A DNA stretch of 64,000 nucleotides from the NCBI RefSeq assembly GCF_014838745.1, contig NZ_JABUXR010000004.1:85392-149391 (forward strand), given 5' to 3'. The DNA is from Limosilactobacillus urinaemulieris. GTDB lineage: Bacteria; Bacillota; Bacilli; Lactobacillales; Lactobacillaceae. Both the position numbers and the translations under genes were made by a program. The notes under the pieces are model-generated. The model did not search any database, had not been told where the DNA came from, and saw only the letters and a list, made by a program, of their open reading frames with translations. Position 1 is the first letter of the stretch. Each line of letters begins with the position of its first letter. Positions 49,164-59,306 of the stretch are shown here, one piece after another.

Positions 49164-51575
49164 TTACTTAAGACCCTTCCAAGTCCAGTTAGTAACTTCT
49201 GGTAAGTCCTTACCTTCTGAACGGATGTAGTGGTTGTGCTTGTTAATCATGTTGTCCATCTTGGCAACAAATGCAGCACTCTTTTGTTCGTAACCAGGAA
49301 CACTTTGGATAGCATCCTTAGCTAAGTGGAAACGGTCAAGTTCGTTCAATACACGCATGTCGAATGGAGTGGTGATGTCACCATTTTCTTCGTATGAGTG
49401 AATGTGAACGTTCCGGTTTGCACGATCGAAGAACAATGCTTGGATCATGTCACGGAATCCGTGCCATGCAAAGATAACTGGCTTGTCAGTAGTGAAGTAA
49501 CGGTTGAATTCTGCGTCAGACAAACCTTCTGGGTTCTTATCTTGCTTCATCAACTTCATAATTTCAATGATGTTGATGTAACGAATCTTCAATTCAGGGA
49601 AGTTGTCATGAAGAATGTCAATAGCAGCAAGAGCTTCTTCAGTTGGTTCAGTACCTGCTGATGCAAAGACAACATCTGGTTCGCTACCTTGGTCAGTAGA
49701 TGCCCAGTTAACGTAGCCAAGACCGTTATCAACTAACTCAGTAGCTTCGTCAATGGAGAACCATTGTGCACGTGGGTGCTTGGAAGTTACGAAGATGTTA
49801 ATGCATTCTTGGTCGTTGAAGGCCTTGTTAGAAACAGCCATCAGAGAGTTAGTATCTGCTGGTAAGTATTCCTTAACAAGATCTGGACGTTCCTTTTCGA
49901 ACATGTGAGTTAACAGACCTGGATCTTGGTGAGTGTAACCGTTGTGGTCTTGTTGGAATACAGTTGAAGTATCAACAAAGTTCAATGCTGGGTATTGGTG
50001 ACGCCAGTAGAGATCCTTAGCCTTACGTAACCACTTCATGTGTTGAGTAAGCATTGAGTCAACAACACGACCGAATGCTTCGTAAGTTGCGAAGAATCCG
50101 TGACGACCAGTTAAGGTGTAACCTTCAAGGAATCCTTCAGCTTGGTGTTCGGAAAGTTGTGAATCAATCATCCGACCTGCAGGTGCAAGGTTTTCATCGT
50201 TTGGTTCGTGAATACCTTCCATCCATTGACGCTTGTCATTGTCAAGGAATGCGTAAAGACGGTTTGACTTAGATTCATCAGGACCAAATCCACGGAAGTT
50301 GTTAGGGTTCAATTCAGCCATCTTGCTGAGGTACTTACCCCATTCAAGCATATCTTGCTTTACAACAGAACCTGGTGTTTGAACATCAACAGCAAAGTCC
50401 CGGTAGTTTGGCAATACAAGTGGCTTAGGATCGATACCACCGTTAGTGATAGGGTTCATAGCCATCCGACGGTTACCTTCTGGTGTGTTCTCTTCAACAA
50501 GAGCAACTGGGTGACCGTTTTCGTCAAACAATTCTTCTGGCTTGTATGACTTCATCCAGTCAACAAGCATGTCCTTGTGTTCCATGTCATCTTGTGATAC
50601 CGGAATAGGAATTTGGTGAGCACGGAATGAATTTTCGATTGGGTTACCATTAAGATCCTTAGTAGGACCAGTCCAACCCTTAGGAGCACGGAAGATGATC
50701 ATTGGCCATTGTGGTAATGAGTCATCGTTGTTTTCACGAGCATTCTTTTGGATAGCCTTGATTTCTTCAATAGCAGTATCCATAGTCTTAGCCATTTGTT
50801 CGTGAACTTCCATGTGGTCCTTGTAACCATCAAATTCACCTTCACGATCAGCTTCCTTGTAAGCTGAAACGAAGTAAGGCTTCCAGCCCATACCTTCGAA
50901 GTACTTAGTAAGTTCTTCGTCGTTCATCCGTGAAAGGATAGTTGGGTTAGAAATCTTGAAACCGTTAACTTGGATGATTGGTAATACCGCACCATCCTTG
51001 ATTGGGTTGATGAACTTGTCTGAGAACCATGATGCCATCAATGGACCAGTTTCGGCTTCACCATCACCAATTTCAACAGCGGCGATAACGTCTGGGTTAT
51101 CTAAGATTGCACCAACACCGTGTGAAAGTGAGTAACCAAGTTCCCCACCTTCGTGGATTGAACCTGGAGTTTCAGGTGCGGCGTGTGATGCAGTACCGCC
51201 TGGGAATGAGAAGTGCTTAAATAACTTAGCCATTCCCTTAGTATCTTGAGTATATTCTGGATAAATTTCAGTGTATGAACCATCCAAGTATGAGTTGTTA
51301 ACCATAACTTGGCCACCGTGACCTGAACCTTCGATGTAGAACATGTCAAGGTCGTACTTCTTAATTACACGGTTTAAGTGTGCGTAAATGAAGTTTTGAG
51401 GAACAATAGTACCCCAGTGACCAATTGGCTTAGGCTTAACGTCTTCTGCCTTTAATGGTTGACGTAATAATGGGTCACCCATTAAGAATAATGTACCAAC
51501 TGAAAGGTAGTTGGCTGCACGCCAGTAAGCATCAACACTTTCCAAGTACTTCTTGGAATCGTAATCTACTGCCAT
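49164..51575 (-). CDS. xpkA: Xylulose-5-phosphate/fructose-6-phosphate phosphoketolase
   Basis: Key enzyme of heterolactic fermentation: splits xylulose-5-phosphate into acetyl phosphate and glyceraldehyde-3-phosphate with thiamine diphosphate. 803 residues, normal length. The signature [15 protein letters not shown] and the ThDP/Mg motif [20 protein letters not shown] (near 180) are clear. The ATG at 51575 ([13 protein letters not shown]) has GGAGTG upstream. The longer frame to 51626 has no site. Codon use is strongly biased, as for a highly expressed gene. It works with zwf in the same window. Confidence 0.98.
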   Translation of the reverse strand: MAVDYDSKKYLESVDAYWRAANYLSVGTLFLMGDPLLRQPLKAEDVKPKPIGHWGTIVPQNFIYAHLNRVIKKYDLDMFYIEGSGHGGQVMVNNSYLDGSYTEIYPEYTQDTKGMAKLFKHFSFPGGTASHAAPETPGSIHEGGELGYSLSHGVGAILDNPDVIAAVEIGDGEAETGPLMASWFSDKFINPIKDGAVLPIIQVNGFKISNPTILSRMNDEELTKYFEGMGWKPYFVSAYKEADREGEFDGYKDHMEVHEQMAKTMDTAIEEIKAIQKNARENNDDSLPQWPMIIFRAPKGWTGPTKDLNGNPIENSFRAHQIPIPVSQDDMEHKDMLVDWMKSYKPEELFDENGHPVALVEENTPEGNRRMAMNPITNGGIDPKPLVLPNYRDFAVDVQTPGSVVKQDMLEWGKYLSKMAELNPNNFRGFGPDESKSNRLYAFLDNDKRQWMEGIHEPNDENLAPAGRMIDSQLSEHQAEGFLEGYTLTGRHGFFATYEAFGRVVDSMLTQHMKWLRKAKDLYWRHQYPALNFVDTSTVFQQDHNGYTHQDPGLLTHMFEKERPDLVKEYLPADTNSLMAVSNKAFNDQECINIFVTSKHPRAQWFSIDEATELVDNGLGYVNWASTDQGSEPDVVFASAGTEPTEEALAAIDILHDNFPELKIRYINIIEIMKLMKQDKNPEGLSDAEFNRYFTTDKPVIFAWHGFRDMIQALFFDRANRNVHIHSYEENGDITTPFDMRVLNELDRFHLAKDAIQSVPGYEQKSAAFVAKMDNMINKHNHYIRSEGKDLPEVTNWTWKGLK

Positions 51576-51819
51576 TCTAATAAACACTCCTTCTGAATAA
51601 ATAAATACGTTCTTGCCGTTAAACAATACGTAAATAATTCAAATTTACATTACTAATAATAACGGATTTAAAATAAAAGTCAACCTTTTAACAAATTGAT
51701 CCGATCCAATTTATATAATTTGCTTTTACGGATAATTAGCTTACCAAACTAGTGACGAAAAAAGAATCTCGCTTTACACTTATTAATGTAAGTTTAAATA
51801 ACAATATGGAGGAGTAATT

Positions 51820-52928
51820 TTGCAACAATTAGGCGCAAACAGTCAGGCGGATATTGGAGACTTTGTAAAACTTTTCGCTGTGATTACCGTAATGATCCAA
51901 TCAATTATCAGTTTTCTGATGCAAACTACCTTACCCGTGGGTCAACAATTCTTGCTTGGAGGAATATATGAAGTAGTTAAGTTTTCCGCATCGGCTTTTA
52001 TCTTTGGTATTCTTTTTTCATCAACCCGTACCCATCCCCAGGCTCGGCTGTGTGATTATCCTCGGTTATGATTAACCGTTGGCACATCTTGTTCATTCCT
52101 TCAATTCTTTGGACAACGGTCTACCTAGTTTTCCTGCCACAACTACAACAACATGGCCACTATCACGACTTAACCAGCTTTGTTTGGCAGTTCATCAACG
52201 GAAATGCCGCCCCACACCTTTGGTACAACGTCATGATGCTTCAGTTTATCGTCTTAATGCCCCTTTCCTGGGCACTAGCCCGTTGGTGTACAGATAACCC
52301 GCAACGCGGAATAATTGTCTTTATCCTCACCCTAGCGTTTGAATTAGCCTGGCATTGGATTTACAAATTAGAAATTTTTCACGGTCCGCAAGCACAGCAA
52401 TGGTACTTGTTTGATCGGATATTTCCGAGTTTTATTATTTTTGCCGTTAGCGGTACCCTCTTGTGGGTTTTCCATGAGTCAATTTGTTTATTCGTAATGA
52501 AACATTGGGGACTGTTAGTTAATATTTGGTGTCTCCTTCTTTACTATGTTACTTTCAACTTCTTTAATTATGGTACGCCAGTTAGTTTAGATAACGCTCC
52601 CTATTATTTACCATCAATGATTTTCTACAATTTAGCTTCAATTGGCTTAATTGCAACAATTGCAATGTATATGCAAAAGTTTCGCAGTCAATGGATACCC
52701 CTAGTTCACTGGGTGGCGCTCTATGCTCACCGTGCTTATCTTTCCCACGTATTCTGGCTTTACTGGAACTGGAAACTATTAGCTCACTGGACAATTCCGT
52801 TAATGATTAAATTTCCGCTTCTAATTTTAATGACCGTTTTATTGGCATTTATTTCCGCCTATGGTTTTCATTGGTTATGGTCAACTCTTAAGTACAACTT
52901 TCACTTTCGCCACCTAATTAATGGCTAA
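51820..52928 (+). pseudogene. Acyltransferase-3 family membrane protein split by a frameshift
   Basis: TTG at 51820 with GGAGGAG opens a frame for 83 residues (DIGDFVKLFAVITVMIQSII, the family's first helix) and stops at TGA 52069-52071. The frame then continues from ATG at 52068 for 286 residues (MINRWHILFIPSILWTTVYL and on). Reading RLCDYPRL into MINRWHILFIP restores the expected join, so loss of one A in TTAATGATT to TTATGATT is the likely event. Alternatively the ATGA overlap could allow re-initiation. Intact members O-acylate cell wall or exopolysaccharide. No neighbour clarifies the role. Confidence 0.75.
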
Positions 52929-52993
52929 TTTATGTTGTCTTTTTAGAATTTAGCTGGTAATATCTTAAAAGTTATTTTGGGAGGAGTTATTTA

Positions 52994-53593
52994 ATGAAGA
53001 TTTCAACTTATCGTAAGCTAGGACGACAATCACTTGCTGGCAACTGGACTTATGGCGTTCTTCTTTGCCTACTAGCCTCAATTCTTGCTGGATTGATCGG
53101 TAGTCTTACCGGTGGCTTTGGAACAATCATTGCTGGACTAATCGCCGCAGGAGTTGACATTGCCTTTTTACAACTCGTTGATGGTAACAAAATCACCAAC
53201 TATTTTACGGCACTGTTTTCCGGTTTTACATCTAACCGATTAATCCCCATCTTCTTAACCTGGCTATTATCAACAATTTTCTTCTGCCTATGGACAATCC
53301 TCTTAATTGTTCCTGGGATCATTAAGGGTCTAGCTTATTCACAAGCCTACTATATTGTTAAGGATCGAGTTGACAATGGAGAGGAACTGACACCAACTCA
53401 AGCAATCACTGAAAGTCGGCAGTTAATGGATGGGCACAAATGGGAATTTTTCTTACTTCAATTAAGTTTTATTGGTTGGGCAATCTTAGCAGCAATTCCG
53501 TTTGGTCTTGGTTTTCTTTGGCTGATTCCTTACATTCATGCAACTAACGCTAATTACTATCGAAAGTTATCCGCTAATCAAACTGATAATTAA
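52994..53593 (+). CDS. DUF975-family membrane protein
   Basis: 199 residues with five or six helices and the DUF975 pattern: MKISTYRKLGRQSLAGNW at the start, VPGIIKGLAYSQAYYIVKDR and SRQLMDGHKWEFFLLQLSFIGW. Function unknown; such proteins are common in lactobacilli. GGGAGGAG 7 bp before ATG. Single gene, ended by the bidirectional terminator at 53599. Confidence 0.88.
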   Translation: MKISTYRKLGRQSLAGNWTYGVLLCLLASILAGLIGSLTGGFGTIIAGLIAAGVDIAFLQLVDGNKITNYFTALFSGFTSNRLIPIFLTWLLSTIFFCLWTILLIVPGIIKGLAYSQAYYIVKDRVDNGEELTPTQAITESRQLMDGHKWEFFLLQLSFIGWAILAAIPFGLGFLWLIPYIHATNANYYRKLSANQTDN

Positions 53594-53598
53594 ATATT

Positions 53599-53651
53599 AA
53601 GAACGGCAAACCTAATGCTAGCGTATCTATAGCATCAGATTTGCCGTTCTT
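53599..53651. terminator. Bidirectional terminator
   Basis: AAGAACGGCAAA pairs with TTTGCCGTTCTT and ATGCTA with TATAGCAT-type bases inside. It separates DUF975 and the GntR-type gene. Confidence 0.8.
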
Positions 53652-53657
53652 TGTATT

Positions 53658-54389
53658 TTAATTTTCCTGATCCAGACTTACGAAGGTATCATATTTCATG
53701 TAACGATAATGAACACGCATATTAGAAACCTCAAATGGTGTCCCATCGTCAAGGAAGAAGACCCCTTCCATAATGGCAACCGGTTCAGTTGGCTTTAATT
53801 TAAGCAGTCGCTGATCATCCGCCTTTGATGGAGCAACGCTGATCGACATAAAGGATTTTGTAACTCGCTTCCCCTTTGCGGTTTCCAAATAGTTAAAGAT
53901 CGAACTCTTAACAATGTCTGGTGAAAGTGTTGGAATAATCTTAATTGGAATATAGCCAGTTTCGATAATAAAAGGTTGATCATCAATTAGGCGAAGTCGT
54001 TTAACCTTGTAGACAAAATCATTATCTTCAAGGAAAAGGTCCTGCTGAAGATCTTTACTTGCGGGAATAACCTGATAGTCCATTAGTTTAATGCTTTGCT
54101 TCTTGTCACCAAACTTAAAACTGTCGGTAACTCCCAAGTTACTTCCTTCGTAGCGAAACAGTGACCGGTTTTTTAGGTATAAGGGATTAATAAACGTTCC
54201 AGAGCCTCGTTTTTTGAAAATAATTCCCTGCTGAGCTAAAACGCCAAGTGCGCGTTTGATCGAACTACGACTCACCTTATAGCTTGCACTGAGACTTCGC
54301 TCGTCAGGTAATTTCATTCCTGGATATTGATTTGCTAAGATTTTTTGTTTTATATCACTCATCACTGAGCGGTATACTAAATCTGCCAT
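53658..54389 (-). CDS. GntR-family regulator with UTRA domain
   Basis: 243 residues. N-terminal winged helix (LPDERSLSASYKVSRSSIKR, QQGIIFKKRGSGTFI) and a C-terminal UTRA ligand-binding domain ending VSNMRVHYRYMKYDTFVS. The HutC/TreR subgroup senses sugars or amino acid derivatives. No target gene is adjacent in the same direction. The divergent neighbour is a YbaK-type deacylase, so its regulon lies elsewhere or includes the gap at 54390-54513. Confidence 0.9.
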   Translation of the reverse strand: MADLVYRSVMSDIKQKILANQYPGMKLPDERSLSASYKVSRSSIKRALGVLAQQGIIFKKRGSGTFINPLYLKNRSLFRYEGSNLGVTDSFKFGDKKQSIKLMDYQVIPASKDLQQDLFLEDNDFVYKVKRLRLIDDQPFIIETGYIPIKIIPTLSPDIVKSSIFNYLETAKGKRVTKSFMSISVAPSKADDQRLLKLKPTEPVAIMEGVFFLDDGTPFEVSNMRVHYRYMKYDTFVSLDQEN

Positions 54390-54513
54390 GTCATTTACTC
54401 CTCGGATTATTTGATAGACGATTAATTCTGTTTCTAGTATAGCAGACCTATTTAAAATTGGGATCTATTTCAGTAAAAATTGGTTCGTCCCAGAAAAAAG
54501 GAGCTTAAGATTT

Positions 54514-55020
54514 ATGAGTAAAAAGGAAAAAAGCAAAATGAAGAAAACCCAAGTTGAACAAATCCTGGATAAAAACAATATTCCATATGAACAAGCAGAA
54601 TTTCCTACCCACCAAGATGGTGACGTCCGGACGATGAGTGTTGATCATTCTGGTGTTGATGAACACCACATTTATAAGACATTAGTTCTTTCGGGAAATG
54701 TTACTGGTCCGCTTGTTGGTGTGATTCCGGTAGATCAGCACCTTGATGAAAAAAAGCTTGCAAAAGTTTCTGGAAATAAAAAGGTAAACATGGTGCCGTT
54801 AAAGAACCTCTTAAAGACTACGGGATATGTCCATGGTGCCAACACGCCAATTGGTATTTACGAAAAGTTTCAGTACCCAATCTTCATTGATAATGAGGCG
54901 AAAGAACAAGGGGAGATTTACGTTTCATCCGGTAAGCTTGGCCGTTCGGTTAAACTGAATTCAGAGGACTTAGCTAAACTAGTTCACGCTGAATTTGCTG
55001 ATCTTGAACAACATTCTTAG
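54514..55020 (+). CDS. ybaK: YbaK/EbsC-type aminoacyl-tRNA deacylase
   Basis: 168 residues. Hydrolyses mischarged Cys-tRNA-Pro or similar in trans. The family features TQVEQILDKNNIPYEQAEF, the Lys in HIYKTLVLSG and GGxx-type loop with SGKLGRSVKLN are visible. GGAG about 9 bp before ATG. ATG 27 bp further in is an alternative start. Single gene. Confidence 0.9.
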   Translation: MSKKEKSKMKKTQVEQILDKNNIPYEQAEFPTHQDGDVRTMSVDHSGVDEHHIYKTLVLSGNVTGPLVGVIPVDQHLDEKKLAKVSGNKKVNMVPLKNLLKTTGYVHGANTPIGIYEKFQYPIFIDNEAKEQGEIYVSSGKLGRSVKLNSEDLAKLVHAEFADLEQHS

Positions 55021-55119
55021 CAGCGTTGATTTATGCGGGTAAATTGATAACCGGTATTAAGAAGCTTAGAATAATAATGACCAATTTTTTATGTTTTATC
55101 TAGAAAGGTCTTGAAATAG

Positions 55120-56553
55120 ATGAAGAAAAACTTATCTGCTTGTACCACCGTCCTAGTTGGTAAGGACGCTACAATTGACGGTTCAACAATGGCAGCAAGA
55201 AATGATGATACATTTGGCCCATTAACACCACAGCGGTTCGTCACTTATCCTGCTTACCATAATCACCCTAATCAAGTAAAAGCATACTTAAATAAGTGTG
55301 TTGTTGATCGGCCAGCTGATGGTTATCGGTACCAAGGAACTCCAAACGTTAATTACAAGACTGAAGGAGTTTTTGACGAAAGTGGCTTTAACGAAAAGAA
55401 TGTTGGAATGAGTGCCACTGAAAGTGTTTATGCTAACGAACGAGTTCTGGCATGTGATCCGCTAAATACCGAATCCGGAATTAATGAAGACCTAATCGTT
55501 GCTGCAACACTTCCATTTATTGATAGTGCTAAAGATGGTGTTAAGTACCTCGGTCAATTAATCGCAAAGTATGGTTCCGCTGAAGGAAACGGGGTTATTT
55601 TTAGCGATAAAAATGATGTCTGGTACATGGAAATTGTTACCGGTCACCACTGGGTTGCTGAACGAATCCCAGATGATGCTTATGCAGTAACTGGTAACCG
55701 GGTTGCCATTCAACAAGTAGACTTCAACGATTCTGATAACTTTATGTGGTCAGAAGGTATTCAAGAATTTGTTGAAAAGAATCGCCTTAACCCTGATAAG
55801 TATGGCTGGGATTTCCGTCACATTTTTGGAACGGCAGATGTATTTGATCAACACTACAACACACCACGGCAATGGTATGGCCATAAGGTCCTCAATCCAA
55901 GTGTAGAACAGGATCCGCTCGACTTTGATCTTCCATTCATTATGCGCACCAACCACCGGATTACTTTGGCAGATGTACAAAAAATTTTGAGTAGTCACTA
56001 CCAGGGTACCCCGTATGATCCACTAGGCCATGGTACCGAAGAACAAAAGCACTTGTTCCGGCCAATTTCCCTTAACCGAACACAAAACTCCCATGTTCTT
56101 CAAGTACGGAATGATTTACCAGAAGCTGCTTCTACTATTATGTGGATGAACTTTGGTATCCCAACCTTTACTCCATATATTCCATTCTTTGGTAACGCAG
56201 ATGATATTGATGTCAGCTACCGTGAAACACCAAAGAAACTTAATATGGATCTAAAGAGCGCTTACTGGATGTATCGAGCACTTTCAATGATTGTTGAAGC
56301 TCATCACGCTGAATTTGCTCAAGATGACCTTAACTACTTAAAGGATTCACGTGAATACCTTTACCGGTGGGTCAGTCAGGTTGCACCAAAGGTTGAAGGA
56401 ATGAGTGACAATGATGCTTGTGCCTACCTCAGTGAAGAAACCCACAAAATGGTTGCAGAAATGGCAAAACGGACTAAAGAGTTAATGAGTAACTTGATTA
56501 TGCATGGTCTTGAGCTTTCTAAATTAACCTTTATTATGGATAAGAATTTGTAG
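55120..56553 (+). CDS. pepD: Dipeptidase of family C69 (PepD)
   Basis: 477 residues. N-terminal-nucleophile dipeptidase. Cys8 in SACTTVLVGKDATIDGSTMA becomes the N-terminal nucleophile after removal of a 7-residue propeptide, and the R-N-D-D pair of AARNDDTFGP binds substrate. No signal peptide, so it is cytosolic and used in peptide catabolism. AGAAAGG site before ATG. Single gene. Confidence 0.95.
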   Translation: MKKNLSACTTVLVGKDATIDGSTMAARNDDTFGPLTPQRFVTYPAYHNHPNQVKAYLNKCVVDRPADGYRYQGTPNVNYKTEGVFDESGFNEKNVGMSATESVYANERVLACDPLNTESGINEDLIVAATLPFIDSAKDGVKYLGQLIAKYGSAEGNGVIFSDKNDVWYMEIVTGHHWVAERIPDDAYAVTGNRVAIQQVDFNDSDNFMWSEGIQEFVEKNRLNPDKYGWDFRHIFGTADVFDQHYNTPRQWYGHKVLNPSVEQDPLDFDLPFIMRTNHRITLADVQKILSSHYQGTPYDPLGHGTEEQKHLFRPISLNRTQNSHVLQVRNDLPEAASTIMWMNFGIPTFTPYIPFFGNADDIDVSYRETPKKLNMDLKSAYWMYRALSMIVEAHHAEFAQDDLNYLKDSREYLYRWVSQVAPKVEGMSDNDACAYLSEETHKMVAEMAKRTKELMSNLIMHGLELSKLTFIMDKNL

Positions 56554-56604
56554 TACATTCACCACTAAGCAAGCTGGGGATTAACCTATTTAAGAGTTCG
56601 GTTG

Positions 56605-56688
56605 AATTCCCGCGATTAGACTCAGTAAATTTGCAAACTGCTGGTAATAGTAAGAGACTGGAAAAACAAAATATTTTTCCAGTCTCTT
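56605..56688 (+). repeat. Intergenic repeat ending in a repeated-type terminator
   Basis: GAATTCCCGCGATTAGACTC at 56606-56625 recurs, inverted, at 26529-26546 and 17273-17294. CTCAGTAAATTTG followed by GGTAATAGTAAGAG (to 56655) recurs at 33838-33876. The end, AAGAGACTGGAAAAA/TTTTTCCAGTCTCTT (56652-56688), is an intrinsic terminator for pepD. Confidence 0.7.
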
Positions 56689-56784
56689 ATTTTGTTCCAT
56701 GTGAAACGTTTCTCCTTTCTTCGTCAGTCGCTAACTACATAATCTGCTAAAATGAAGGTAACAATTTTATTGGAAGGACTGACA

Positions 56785-57624
56785 ATGATGGTTATGCCAA
56801 TGCTAGGATTAAAGGGAAGCAGCGATCAGCAGCAAATTGACGATCGTCTTCAATATCACCCAGACGTATATGAGTTTTATACAAGTGCTGCTGACTTTAC
56901 GGGTGAAGGGTATCAGCGTCTTGATGAAGCTGTCCAATACGTTCAATCAAAAGGGATTACGAAAATTGTCATCCATCACCCCATGGTCTATAAGAACTGG
57001 CACTTAGAAGTAGTCGCACCAGAGAAAAACTTTCCAGAGCTGTACCGTTTCATTGAAAGTTCAACTGAAAAGTTAATTGATTTAGCACAAAAACGGGATA
57101 TCCAGATCCTGGTTCATGGAGGTTATGCCGGAAAAGAAGTCCAGGAAATGGTCAGCCTTTATCCTAATGTTGAAACCGCACGTCAGACTGTCTATCACCG
57201 TCTCGATTGTTTTGCCCGCGCCGGTGGTAATCATATTATGTTTGAGAATTCGATTGCACCAGTATTTGCATATGGCCATCCCGAACAAGAGGACGAGATA
57301 CTAAGTCACGATTACCGACTAGCATTCGATACTTCTCACTGTTTTATTGAGATGCATGGTGATAATCAAGCCTTGCAGGCATCGCTTAAGCATTTGCGTG
57401 ATCACGTTGTCCACTACCACCTTGTAGATTCAATGGGGCTAACACATGATAGCCTGCAGCTCGGTAAGGGGAAGATTGATTGGGCACCTGTATTAAAGCT
57501 CCTAAACCCAAATGCTAGTAGCATCTACGAAATCAACCTTCACGATCAATGGAATTGCCGTGAACAAGTTGAAAGTCACCGTTATCTTACCACCATCGCT
57601 AAAAAGTTAATGCAAGGAGAATAG
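56785..57624 (+). CDS. Xylose isomerase-like TIM-barrel (sugar phosphate isomerase/epimerase) protein
   Basis: 279 residues with AP endonuclease 2/xylose isomerase fold: metal-binding positions in HHPMVYKNWH, MFENSIAP, AFDTSHCFIEMHG and HYHLVDSMG. It probably acts on a sugar or cyclitol; substrate unknown. Start at 56785 (MMVMPMLGLKG) with GGAAGGA upstream, chosen over an in-frame ATG at 56752 without a site. The next gene begins one base after its stop. Confidence 0.82.
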   Translation: MMVMPMLGLKGSSDQQQIDDRLQYHPDVYEFYTSAADFTGEGYQRLDEAVQYVQSKGITKIVIHHPMVYKNWHLEVVAPEKNFPELYRFIESSTEKLIDLAQKRDIQILVHGGYAGKEVQEMVSLYPNVETARQTVYHRLDCFARAGGNHIMFENSIAPVFAYGHPEQEDEILSHDYRLAFDTSHCFIEMHGDNQALQASLKHLRDHVVHYHLVDSMGLTHDSLQLGKGKIDWAPVLKLLNPNASSIYEINLHDQWNCREQVESHRYLTTIAKKLMQGE

Positions 57625-57625
57625 T

Positions 57626-58729
57626 GTGAAAATTAAAATTCAAAAAAACCACCTATCATTAATAATCGCTCTTTTTTGCTTGTACCTGGCAGTGAGGTAT
57701 TGGCCCGCAGCGGCTAAATTGATTAGTTCAGTTACTAATGCTGCAATGCCACTCTTAATTGGTGGAATTATCGCATACATTGTTAACCTTCTTCTCAATC
57801 AGTATGAGCATCTCTATTCCAGAATATTTAAGACAAAGCAAGCTCAAAAATACCGGCGATTATTCGGGATTATTTTTTCTTACCTAACAATTATTCTGAT
57901 CCTCGTGATCGTCTCATCATTGGTAATCCCAGAACTCGTTTCTTGTATCAAATTACTGGTGGCTAATCATGGCCAAGTGGTTAATCGTTTCGTAAAGTTT
58001 ATCGAACATAATAAGGATCTAAATACCTTATGGAATAGTTTTGATTTAGGTAAGATTAAATGGAATCAGGTCGGCAAATACCTTACTGCTGGTTTTGGCG
58101 GAACTTTTAAGGCAATCATTTCAACTGCATCATCAGTATTTTCAACTGTTGCGACTGCAGTGGTTGCTCTCTTTTTCTCCATTTACCTCCTAATTTATAA
58201 GGAAACCCTGAGCCACCAAATAAAACGCCTTATTAATGCCTACCTTCCCCGGTTAGGCAAACATATTTTCTACGTTACCAAAGTTTTTAATGATAGCTAC
58301 AGCAGCTACATTGTTGGTCAGTGTAAGGATGCCGCTATTTTAGGAATTTTCTGTTTTATTGGGATGAGTGTTCTTCGAATGCCATATGCATCAATGATTG
58401 GTGTGGTAACAGCAATTGGTGCCCTAATCCCCATCATCGGCGCAATTCTTGGTGCCGGAATTGGCGTAATTATTATCTTCGCTGTTTCCCCAATTCAGGC
58501 AGGAATGTTTTTAATCTTTATTATCGTCCTTCAACAGCTTGATAACCGAATTACCTACCCGCTAGTTGTCGGTAAATCAATCGGTCTGCCTAGCGTTTGG
58601 GTCTTTGCCGCTGTTATTATTGGTGGTGGAATTTACGGTATTTTAGGAATGATGTTTACTGTACCGTTGTTTGCTGCCCTCTATAAAATTATTAAGACAG
58701 ATACCCATAAACGCTTAGCAAATGAATAA
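57626..58729 (+). CDS. AI-2E family membrane protein (YdiK/TqsA type)
   Basis: 367 residues with about eight helices and the family's C-terminal pattern GVVTAIGALIPIIGAILGAG, LQQLDNRITYPLVVGKSIGL and ALYKII. Members have been called autoinducer-2 exporters, Na+/H+ antiporters or general permeases; the role here is open. GTG start at 57626 behind AAGGAGAA, one base after the previous stop, so translation is coupled. Confidence 0.88.
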   Translation: MKIKIQKNHLSLIIALFCLYLAVRYWPAAAKLISSVTNAAMPLLIGGIIAYIVNLLLNQYEHLYSRIFKTKQAQKYRRLFGIIFSYLTIILILVIVSSLVIPELVSCIKLLVANHGQVVNRFVKFIEHNKDLNTLWNSFDLGKIKWNQVGKYLTAGFGGTFKAIISTASSVFSTVATAVVALFFSIYLLIYKETLSHQIKRLINAYLPRLGKHIFYVTKVFNDSYSSYIVGQCKDAAILGIFCFIGMSVLRMPYASMIGVVTAIGALIPIIGAILGAGIGVIIIFAVSPIQAGMFLIFIIVLQQLDNRITYPLVVGKSIGLPSVWVFAAVIIGGGIYGILGMMFTVPLFAALYKIIKTDTHKRLANE

Positions 58730-58733
58730 TTTA

Positions 58734-58782
58734 ATGGGAGAGTTACTCTAAAGTCATATAGGACTCTGGATTAACTCTCCCA
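58734..58782. terminator. Bidirectional terminator
   Basis: ATGGGAGAGTTA pairs with TAACTCTCCCAT, then ATTTTTA. It serves AI-2E and the convergent DUF1836 gene. Confidence 0.8.
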
Positions 58783-58787
58783 TATTT

Positions 58788-59306
58788 TTAATCTTCTTCT
58801 GTTTCATTACTATTTGCCATTATTTCTAGCAGGTATCGAGCTTTCAATCCAGCCAGGACAGCGTCAATCCCCAGAACCATTAACTGTTCATTTGACGAGT
58901 TGAAATTAGGGTTAGTGGGGATCGGCTCATTCCTTAACCGCGCATTAAGGACCTCCACAAACCGATCATAGGCTTGCTTAGGATAATCTTTAGTAGTGAC
59001 TTGAAGAATTCCTTGTCGAATATCATTAATCGTAAAAGTATTTTTGAAGAAACCAATCAACAATAAGTCAACGATTTGGTTAACTGCATACTTTTTCTTA
59101 ATTGGTGCTTGAATGGTTTTCTTTTTTACGTAGTTATTAATCATTGACTTGGTAAGAGGTTCCATCCCCAAGCTGGTTAAATACTCATTAATTACTGCTG
59201 CTACTTGATCAACATACAATCCCAAGCTTGGTAATTCTTCCCATTTTGGAAAATGCATCCGGGAAATACCATTCTCCCAGCGTTTAAATTCTGTTAAGTT
59301 TGTCAT
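58788..59306 (-). CDS. DUF1836-family protein
   Basis: 172 residues, soluble. The DUF1836 pattern is clear: PKWEELPSLGLYVDQVAAVI, the helix-turn-helix-like PLTKSMINNYVKKKTIQAP and a helical middle. The MerR-like first part suggests DNA binding, though the family is uncharacterised. ATG overlaps the stop of the SDR-like gene by 4 bp (ATGA). Last gene of a three-gene operon. Confidence 0.88.
   Translation of the reverse strand: MTNLTEFKRWENGISRMHFPKWEELPSLGLYVDQVAAVINEYLTSLGMEPLTKSMINNYVKKKTIQAPIKKKYAVNQIVDLLLIGFFKNTFTINDIRQGILQVTTKDYPKQAYDRFVEVLNARLRNEPIPTNPNFNSSNEQLMVLGIDAVLAGLKARYLLEIMANSNETEED

Noticed and set aside
51576-51626. N-terminal extension of the phosphoketolase
   Set aside because: No ribosome binding site for the extension, and [11 protein letters not shown] is the standard beginning.
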